From: Candidatus Uhrbacteria bacterium
GTDB taxonomy: Bacteria; Patescibacteriota; Patescibacteriia; JACQRZ01
DNA: 9,632 nucleotides
Reading direction: 5' to 3'
Assembly: GCA_016209345.1 (NCBI GenBank)
Contig: JACQWH010000081.1
Span: 1-9,632, forward strand
The translations under genes were made by a program, and so were the position numbers. Below are positions 1-4,803 of the stretch, piece after piece. The notes under the pieces are model-generated. The model searched no databases. It saw nothing but the letters and a program-made list of their open reading frames with translations, and was not told the DNA's origin. How positions within the stretch are numbered: the first letter of the stretch is position 1; every line of letters starts with the position of its first letter.

Positions 1-84
1 CCAGCTACCAGCTACCAGCTACCAGCTACCAGCTACCAGCTACCAGCTACCAGCTACCAGCTACCAGCTACCAGCTACCAGCTA
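1..84. repeat. Perfect 7-bp tandem repeat (CCAGCTA), 12 copies
   Basis: Twelve uninterrupted, identical copies of CCAGCTA fill the first 84 bases. The array probably continues to the left of the window. It ends 11 bases before the nrdB start codon, so it occupies the place where a promoter or 5' leader would be expected. Because 7 is not a multiple of 3, all three forward frames read the same open heptapeptide (P-A-T-S-Y-Q-L), while the reverse strand has a TAG once per 21 bases in every frame. The forward strand offers no strong hairpin beyond the palindromic AGCT core. It is either a true satellite that can vary in copy number by slippage or an assembly-edge artefact. Confidence 0.97.
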
Positions 85-95
85 TCTCCTAGTCT

Positions 96-1130
96 ATGCC
101 AATTACAAAGACAACCGAGCGGATTAACATCAATAACCGGCGCATCATCAACGGCGCGGACGCCGATGTGATTCAGCTGTACCCCATGAAGCATACCTTT
201 GCCTGGACAGCATATGCCGTCGGCAATGCAAACCACTGGCTTCCCACGGAAATCACCATGCAGAACGACATCGAGCAATGGAAGAGTCGTGACGTGCTTA
301 CCGATGACGAGCGCAAGGCGCTTAAAACGGTTCTTGGATTTTTTACCACCGCCGACTCTATCGCGGCAAACAATGTTGTTCTTGCATTTTATAAACATAT
401 TACATCGCCGGAGTGCCGCATGTATCTCTTGCGCCAAGGATACGAGGAGGCGATTCATACCCATTCATATCAATATATTGTCGAAAGTTTGGGATTGGAC
501 GAAGGAGAGCTGTTTAATATGTATCGAGAGGTAGACGCGATTTATAACAAAGATGCGTTTGTGCTCTCTTTCAATGAGGGGATTTTTGATCCGCATTTTA
601 AGACCGGTACGCTCGAGGCGGATCAAAAGTTTCTGGAAAACATTATCGTTTTTTCCATTATCATGGAAGGAATTTTTTTCTATAGCGCGTTTGCCGTCAT
701 GTTCGGATTCCAGCGTCAGAACAAGATGGTTGGGTCGGCAGAACAGATACAGTACATTATGCGGGATGAATCACAGCATTTGAATTTTGGCATTAACATG
801 ATTAATGCGATTAAAGAAGAGCAGCCCGAGGTATGGACGAGCGATTTTCAGGATCATATCATCGCGCTTATCCGCAAGGGCACGGAGCTTGAGTGCACAT
901 TCGCTCGCGAGGTATTTCCGAAGGGAATTTTCGGGATGAATGAAGACAACTTCAGACAATACATCGAATATATTGCCGACCGCCGGCTCGTGCGCATCGG
1001 TCTGCCCGAACAGTATCGCAGCACCAATCCCTTTCCCTGGATGTCAGAGGCAATCGATCTGAACAAAGAAAAAAACTTTTTCGAAACACGCGTCACCGAA
1101 TACTCTGTTGGTGGAACGCTCGAGTGGTAG
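96..1130 (+). CDS. nrdB: Ribonucleoside-diphosphate reductase, beta (R2) subunit, class I
   Basis: The protein supplies the metallo-cofactor and radical for reduction of ribonucleotides to dNTPs, working with NrdA, which is not in this window. At 344 aa it is full length for the short R2 group that includes Chlamydia R2. All six metal ligands can be assigned: D87, E118, H121, E191, E225 and H228. The radical position is a tyrosine (Y125, in E-A-I-H-T-H-S-Y), so a tyrosyl-radical enzyme is expected, not the Phe-bearing Mn/Fe class Ic type. W48, D224 and the C-terminal tail with Y336 (Y-S-V-G-G-T-L-E-W) fit the radical-transfer path to NrdA. The ATG at 96 follows an in-frame TAG at 90-92 and has no Shine-Dalgarno. 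Family residues begin soon after it, so the start is credible. The helicase gene follows after 3 bases. Confidence 0.96.
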   Translation: MPITKTTERININNRRIINGADADVIQLYPMKHTFAWTAYAVGNANHWLPTEITMQNDIEQWKSRDVLTDDERKALKTVLGFFTTADSIAANNVVLAFYKHITSPECRMYLLRQGYEEAIHTHSYQYIVESLGLDEGELFNMYREVDAIYNKDAFVLSFNEGIFDPHFKTGTLEADQKFLENIIVFSIIMEGIFFYSAFAVMFGFQRQNKMVGSAEQIQYIMRDESQHLNFGINMINAIKEEQPEVWTSDFQDHIIALIRKGTELECTFAREVFPKGIFGMNEDNFRQYIEYIADRRLVRIGLPEQYRSTNPFPWMSEAIDLNKEKNFFETRVTEYSVGGTLEW

Positions 1131-1133
1131 AGT

Positions 1134-2723
1134 ATGACTCAACAACAGGCGCTGGATATTTTACAAACCGGAGCAAATGTATTTTTAACCGGGGAGCCGG
1201 GGAGCGGTAAGACCCATACGGTTAACCGATACATTGGCTGGCTGCGCGAACAAGGGATACCGTGCGCCGTCACCGCGTCGACCGGTATCGCCGCAACGCA
1301 TATCAACGGCCGCACCATTCATTCGTGGAGCGGCATTGGCGTGCGCTCCGAGCTTTCGTCGTCGGATGTCGCAAAAATTGCAAGCAACGCGCGAACAACA
1401 AAACGCATGCGCGAGGCGCGCGTGCTTGTCATTGACGAGGTTTCCATGCTGTCGTCAGATACGCTTGCGCTTGTCCAAACCGTATGCCGCAAAATACGAA
1501 AAACAGATGCGCCGTTCGGGGGTCTGCAAGTTGTTCTTGTCGGCGATTTTTTTCAGCTTCCGCCGGTCATCCGAGAGCAACCCCAAGAAAAGAAGCAGGC
1601 GATGCTCCTTTCGTCGGGGAGTGTCTGGTCTCCTTTTGCATTTTCTTCATCTGCTTGGGCCGCCCTGGACCTGGCGGTATGCTATCTGTCCGAACAGCAT
1701 CGGCAGGAAGATTCCGCGTTTCTTGATATGCTGCTTGCGCTGCGGCACGGGACGGTGACGACAGAGCATCGCGCGCTCTTGCGGAGCCGTTTTACCGACG
1801 CGTCGCGCTCGGGGTTGACGCAGCTTTTTTCTCACAATATCGACGTTGACAGAATCAATGACACTGAGCTTGGAAAGCTTTCCGGCCTCGCGCGGGAATT
1901 TGCGATGGAGAAAAGGGGAACGCCGGCAGTGGCGGATCAGCTGGAGCGCGGGTGCCTTTCACCCGCAACGCTTATGCTCAAGGTTGGCTGCCGCGTGATG
2001 TTTACAAAAAACGATCCGGCCCTTCGGTATGTGAACGGCACGCTTGGAACAGTTGTCGGATTTGCGCACGAGGCGGGATACCCGGTAGTAAAAACGCACA
2101 CGAACCGGCTCGTCACGGCAGAGCCGGCGGAGTGGAGCATTGAAGATGGGGGAGGCGTTATAGCGCGCATTACGCAGATACCCTTGCGTCTTGCCTGGGC
2201 GTTGACCGTGCATAAAAGTCAGGGGATGTCGCTTGACGCGGCGCACATGGATCTTTCCCGCGTGTTCGAGTTCGGACAGGGATATGTTGCGCTTTCGCGC
2301 GTGCGGACGCTTGCGGGACTCTTTCTTTCAGGAATCAACGATCGGGCTTTGTGCGTTCATCCCCAGATTGCCGCCAAGGACAGGGATTTTCAAAAAGCGT
2401 CGGCCGCAGCGCTTGCGGCGCACGCTTCGCTTTTGCCCGACGAACGAGCGCGCCGCCGGAATGATTTTATCGCGCGATGCGGTGGTGCGGCGGTGGCGCA
2501 AAAGAGCGCCGACACACAGCGCGACGCGTCCAAGGCATATTCAGTTGAAACAATTCGAGAAACTTACGAGAACGCATATCGTCCATGGAGCGCAGAGGAA
2601 GATGTCCAGGTTCTGGAACGGCATCAAGCGGGGATGCGCGCCGGTGAAATAGCGAAAACGCATGGCCGCAAACCCGGCGCCATTCGTTCACGCTTGAAAA
2701 AACTTCTCGAAACAGAGGATTGA
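1134..2723 (+). CDS. PIF1/RecD-like superfamily 1B DNA helicase with C-terminal HTH/Myb-like domain
   Basis: This 529-aa protein is an ATP-dependent DNA helicase, probably 5'-3' as in the PIF1 family, acting at forks, recombination intermediates or G-quadruplexes. Walker A is G20-E-P-G-S-G-K-T27. Walker B is V-L-V-I-D101-E102. The motif III region is G-D-F-F-Q-L-P-P (137-144), with an arginine motif at S-E-Q-H-R (186-190). The late motifs V-H-K-S-Q-G (359-364) and Y-V-A-L-S-R-V-R (384-391) complete the helicase core. A basic, Ala/Arg-rich linker (about 405-470) leads to a final segment (about 482-525, starting Y-R-P-W-S-A-E-E-D) that resembles a Myb/SANT or helix-turn-helix DNA-binding domain. 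The gene starts 3 bases after the nrdB stop and has only a weak ribosome site, so it is probably co-transcribed and translationally coupled. A terminator follows directly. Confidence 0.94.
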   Translation: MTQQQALDILQTGANVFLTGEPGSGKTHTVNRYIGWLREQGIPCAVTASTGIAATHINGRTIHSWSGIGVRSELSSSDVAKIASNARTTKRMREARVLVIDEVSMLSSDTLALVQTVCRKIRKTDAPFGGLQVVLVGDFFQLPPVIREQPQEKKQAMLLSSGSVWSPFAFSSSAWAALDLAVCYLSEQHRQEDSAFLDMLLALRHGTVTTEHRALLRSRFTDASRSGLTQLFSHNIDVDRINDTELGKLSGLAREFAMEKRGTPAVADQLERGCLSPATLMLKVGCRVMFTKNDPALRYVNGTLGTVVGFAHEAGYPVVKTHTNRLVTAEPAEWSIEDGGGVIARITQIPLRLAWALTVHKSQGMSLDAAHMDLSRVFEFGQGYVALSRVRTLAGLFLSGINDRALCVHPQIAAKDRDFQKASAAALAAHASLLPDERARRRNDFIARCGGAAVAQKSADTQRDASKAYSVETIRETYENAYRPWSAEEDVQVLERHQAGMRAGEIAKTHGRKPGAIRSRLKKLLETED

Positions 2724-2749
2724 AAACGGGGATAGTCACCGTTTTTTTT
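2723..2749 (+). terminator. Intrinsic terminator after the helicase gene
   Basis: AAAACGG (2723-2729) pairs perfectly with CCGTTTT (2739-2745) across a 9-base loop, and the run of eight T's covers 2742-2749. The left arm begins on the last base of the helicase TGA. It closes the nrdB-helicase operon and separates it from the nuclease gene. Confidence 0.8.
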
Positions 2750-2762
2750 GCAATGATGCGCG

Positions 2763-2771
2763 TGGTATACT
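2763..2771 (+). promoter_or_regulatory. Extended -10 promoter (TGGTATACT) for an apparently leaderless gene
   Basis: A TG-n-TATACT extended -10 lies at 2763-2771 and the ATG of the nuclease gene is at 2778, six bases after the -10 hexamer. Transcription would begin at or next to the A of the start codon, giving a leaderless mRNA. No good -35 is present (that place is the T-run of the terminator), which is tolerable for an extended -10. An in-frame TAG at 2775-2777 rules out a longer reading frame. Confidence 0.6.
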
Positions 2772-2777
2772 GAATAG

Positions 2778-3494
2778 ATGAAGAGATCGCGCAAAGAATA
2801 TAAGACAGTCCTTGTTGCGGTGCTGAAAAGCAAGCGCGACAGAGATATTCTTTTACACGAGAAATGGTATCGGATTCCTGTTGCGTCAGCGCCGAAGCGA
2901 AGGTTTCGGTATCTTGCGTTTTATCAGCCCGCATGTTTTGGCGGGGAGGGGAAACGCATCCAATACTATGCGCGCGTTGTACGCAGTGAACGGTATAAGC
3001 GCCGTGTATTGTTACCGCGCGAGCAAACAGCGCCGAGGACAAACGACGATTACTTCAAGATTCATCTTACACGGATTACACAATTGCCACGTCCGATAAG
3101 GAACACCACACCACGCAGGATTTCATTCGGATTCACAACGCTTAAACGTCTCAAAACAAGCCGGAATATATTGGAACTGTATAACGTCGCGCCAATAGAA
3201 GATAGTGTCGCGCATGCGCTTGCTCGCGCCGGTATCCGCGCAATTCCCCAGCACCAGGTATCACGGTATCGCCTTGATTTCGCCGTGCTCTCTCCGCGCG
3301 GTAATCTCGCGATTGAATGCGATAACAAAAAAGCGCACTGCACGGTTGCGCAACGAAAAAAAGATTGCGCAAAAGACAGATTTCTCCGCCACAACGGGTG
3401 GAGGGTCATTCGTCTTAAAGAAGACACAATTCTTCTGGACATCGAAAGCTGTATCGCCCGCATTCACAGCGCTCTTGACACGCGAGAGGGTTGA
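2778..3494 (+). CDS. Two-domain PD-(D/E)XK endonuclease-like protein (DUF559/Vsr-like C-terminus)
   Basis: The 238-aa protein has two parts. Residues about 137-232 look like a DUF559/Vsr-type nuclease: E141 in the leading helix, Y-R-L-D167-F, the core strand I-E180-C-D182-N-K184, H187, D196/D200, then G-W (207-208) and a closing acidic helix. The usual motif is I-E-C-D-G, and here N replaces G. Residues about 8-125 form a basic domain with W-Y-R-I-P (30-34), L-A-F-Y-Q (46-50), Y-Y-A-R-V (63-67) and L-P-R-P-I (103-107). The same arrangement occurs in uncharacterised DUF559 proteins as I recall them. The strand pattern suggests a PUA/EVE-like barrel, but that is inference. Such a fusion could cut DNA after sensing a base or structure. 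The gene looks leaderless, is isolated from the upstream operon by a terminator, and carries the toxin-antitoxin promoter in its 3' end. Confidence 0.72.
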   Translation: MKRSRKEYKTVLVAVLKSKRDRDILLHEKWYRIPVASAPKRRFRYLAFYQPACFGGEGKRIQYYARVVRSERYKRRVLLPREQTAPRTNDDYFKIHLTRITQLPRPIRNTTPRRISFGFTTLKRLKTSRNILELYNVAPIEDSVAHALARAGIRAIPQHQVSRYRLDFAVLSPRGNLAIECDNKKAHCTVAQRKKDCAKDRFLRHNGWRVIRLKEDTILLDIESCIARIHSALDTREG

Positions 3495-3502
3495 TGTATT
3501 AT
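3475..3502 (+). promoter_or_regulatory. Consensus sigma-70-type promoter for the toxin-antitoxin pair
   Basis: TTGACA at 3475-3480 is a perfect -35. A 16-base spacer leads to TATTAT at 3497-3502. The -35 and part of the spacer lie inside the last codons of the nuclease gene, so the toxin-antitoxin pair can be expressed on its own. It is the best-formed promoter in the window. The start point would be near 3509. Confidence 0.7.
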
Positions 3503-3512
3503 ATGATTACAT
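3494..3512. promoter_or_regulatory. Candidate operator dyad over the -10 of the toxin-antitoxin promoter
   Basis: ATGTA (3494-3498) and TACAT (3508-3512) form an inverted repeat spaced by 9 bases, covering the -10 and the predicted start point. Ribbon-helix-helix antitoxins of this type usually repress their own promoters by binding such sites, so autoregulation is likely. The short half-sites leave room for chance. Confidence 0.45.
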
Positions 3513-3533
3513 ACATTTGACAGGTGAACAGTC

Positions 3534-3857
3534 ATGAAACTCGATTTTTTATCGGCATCAATAGAAGGATTTGATTGGGATTCTGGCAATGCCGAGAAAA
3601 ATTGGCTTAAGCATCAGGTGCGAAAAGAGGAGTGCGAAGAAGCATTTTTTAATAAACCGTTGATCGTTTTTGATGATTCGGTTTATTCAAAAAATGAAAA
3701 GCGCTACGGAGCCCTTGGCAAAACAAACAAGGGCCGCCGTCTTTGTATCATTTTTACAATACGAAAGAATATGATTCGCATTATTTCAGCGCGCGATCAA
3801 GACAGAAAAGACCGAGCAATCTATGCATCCATTGAACAGCAACGGTATGGCTCTTAA
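3534..3857 (+). CDS. brnT: BrnT-family toxin (DUF497, RNase-type)
   Basis: The 107-aa protein matches BrnT toxins, small ribonucleases that block translation until bound by their antitoxin. Recognisable elements are F13-D-W-D (13-16), N23, K26-H27, E35, the F-D-D strand (46-48), E55/R57 and the closing I-R-I-I-S-A-R (81-87). The length is a little above the usual 90 or so residues. The start at 3534 has a clear Shine-Dalgarno, AGGTGA at 3522-3527, with six bases of spacing, which is rare in this window. The antitoxin gene follows with overlap, in the toxin-first order typical of brnTA. The coding sequence is visibly A+T-richer than the helicase or ATPase genes, which suggests acquisition by transfer. 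Confidence 0.92.
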   Translation: MKLDFLSASIEGFDWDSGNAEKNWLKHQVRKEECEEAFFNKPLIVFDDSVYSKNEKRYGALGKTNKGRRLCIIFTIRKNMIRIISARDQDRKDRAIYASIEQQRYGS

Positions 3858-4167
3858 AAAAAGACCAAACAAAAGAAACATACGGCAGAATATAAAATGC
3901 CTTCCGTTCTTCCGCACTGAAGACGAGGAGCGCGATTTTTGGGCAACACATGAATTGAGCGATATCTTTGATGTCAGCAAAAGTGTTGAGGCATTATTTC
4001 CAAACTTAAAACCATCAACGAAGACGATTACGATTCGCGTTCCGGAATCAATGCTTTTTGCCCTGAAAGGAATTGCCCACAAGAAAGATGTACCCTATCA
4101 GTCGCTTGCGAAGGTATATCTCGATGAAAAGATTCGGGAGGAATATAACGAACGGGCTTTGCGATAA
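3823..4167 (+). CDS. CopG/ribbon-helix-helix antitoxin partner of BrnT
   Basis: This 114-aa protein has the two parts of CopG-type antitoxins. The first is a toxin-contacting stretch F-R-T-E-D-E-E-R-D-F-W-A-T-H (30-43). The second is a ribbon-helix-helix segment (about 63-104) with K-P-S-T-K-T-I-T-I-R as the DNA-binding strand and a closing helix P-Y-Q-S-L-A-K-V-Y-L. It should neutralise the preceding toxin and repress the shared promoter. The ATG at 3823 overlaps the toxin gene by 35 bases and has only a weak GAG upstream. The ATG at 3847 would leave an 11-base overlap and lose eight unconserved residues, so either start is possible. The sequence fits the CopG_antitoxin family better than classical BrnA, so no symbol is given. 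A terminator follows. Confidence 0.88.
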   Translation: MHPLNSNGMALKKRPNKRNIRQNIKCLPFFRTEDEERDFWATHELSDIFDVSKSVEALFPNLKPSTKTITIRVPESMLFALKGIAHKKDVPYQSLAKVYLDEKIREEYNERALR

Positions 4168-4182
4168 TAGAGTATGCACGAG

Positions 4183-4211
4183 AAAAGCATGTTTTAGCGC
4201 ATGCTTTTTTT
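4183..4211 (+). terminator. Convergent intrinsic terminator shared by the antitoxin and dedA transcripts
   Basis: AAAAGCATG (4183-4191) pairs perfectly with CATGCTTTT (4200-4208), nine base pairs around an eight-base loop. Seven T's (4205-4211) follow on the plus strand. On the minus strand the stem is followed by four T's, so termination there may be weaker. The stop codon of dedA (4194-4196) lies in the loop and its last codons form one arm. Confidence 0.85.
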
Positions 4212-4799
4212 ATACCGCCAGTATTCGCGGAGAGGGGGGAGGATAGAGATGAGAATGATTGTAAGAATGATGGGAAGCAAATAGCGGTCAACATCGGGAA
4301 TCATCGCGCCGAGAAAGTAGCCGAGGAGAGGAATGCAGATGCTCCACAAAAATCCGCCAACGAGATTATAGATAACAAACGTTCGATAGGGCATTGCGCC
4401 GACGCCCGCCATCACCGGCGCGAAAGTGCGGATAATGGGAATAAAGCGCGCAATGACCACGGTCTTTGGGCCATACCGCGCGAAATATCCTTTCGTTTTT
4501 TCGATATTGCGTTTGTGGAAAAAGAATGATTCTTCTTTATTGAACAAGCGCGGTCCTGCTCGTTTTCCAATCGCATAGCCAACGTTATCACCCAGCACCG
4601 CGCCAACAAATGAGAGTCCCAAGAGTGGAATGAGGGGGAGGAGATTCTGTGACGCAAGAAATCCGGCAGTAAAGAGCAAGCTATCGCCCGGCAGGAAGAA
4701 CCCGACGAGAAGGCCGGACTCAACAAACACAATCACGGCAACACCGGCAACACCGGCCCACGCAATAAATGATACAAGATCAAAAGAAAAAAGTTCCAT
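4194..4799 (-). CDS. DedA-family integral membrane protein (VTT domain)
   Basis: DedA proteins are polytopic membrane proteins needed for envelope integrity, and some recycle undecaprenyl phosphate or other lipids across the membrane. This one has 201 aa, the usual length. The signature runs E27, G-F-F-L-P-G-D-S-L-L (33-42), G-D-N-V-G-Y-A-I-G-K (70-79), then R118, P121 and R124 in the second re-entrant region, A-G (131-132), N145, G148 and W152. Hydrophobic segments lie at about 11-35, 38-70, 141-165 and 173-190, with a basic C-terminus. The start is 4 bases after the ATPase stop, without a Shine-Dalgarno, which implies an operon with translational coupling. The 3' end lies in the convergent terminator. 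The partner could hint at a shared envelope or ion-stress role, but the substrate cannot be named. Confidence 0.94.
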   Translation of the reverse strand: MELFSFDLVSFIAWAGVAGVAVIVFVESGLLVGFFLPGDSLLFTAGFLASQNLLPLIPLLGLSFVGAVLGDNVGYAIGKRAGPRLFNKEESFFFHKRNIEKTKGYFARYGPKTVVIARFIPIIRTFAPVMAGVGAMPYRTFVIYNLVGGFLWSICIPLLGYFLGAMIPDVDRYLLPIILTIILISILPPLREYWRYKKSMR

Positions 4800-4803
4800 A
4801 GCA

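Noticed and set aside
1..84. CRISPR-like array
   Set aside because: The units are 7 bp and contiguous, with no spacers; it is a simple tandem satellite.
2748..2753. TTGCAA as the -35 for the nuclease promoter
   Set aside because: The spacing to TATACT is only 12 bases, too short. The extended -10 explains the promoter better.
2467..3042. 191-aa open frame on the minus strand
   Set aside because: It spans the helicase C-terminus, the terminator, the promoter and the nuclease start in antisense, and shows no domain.
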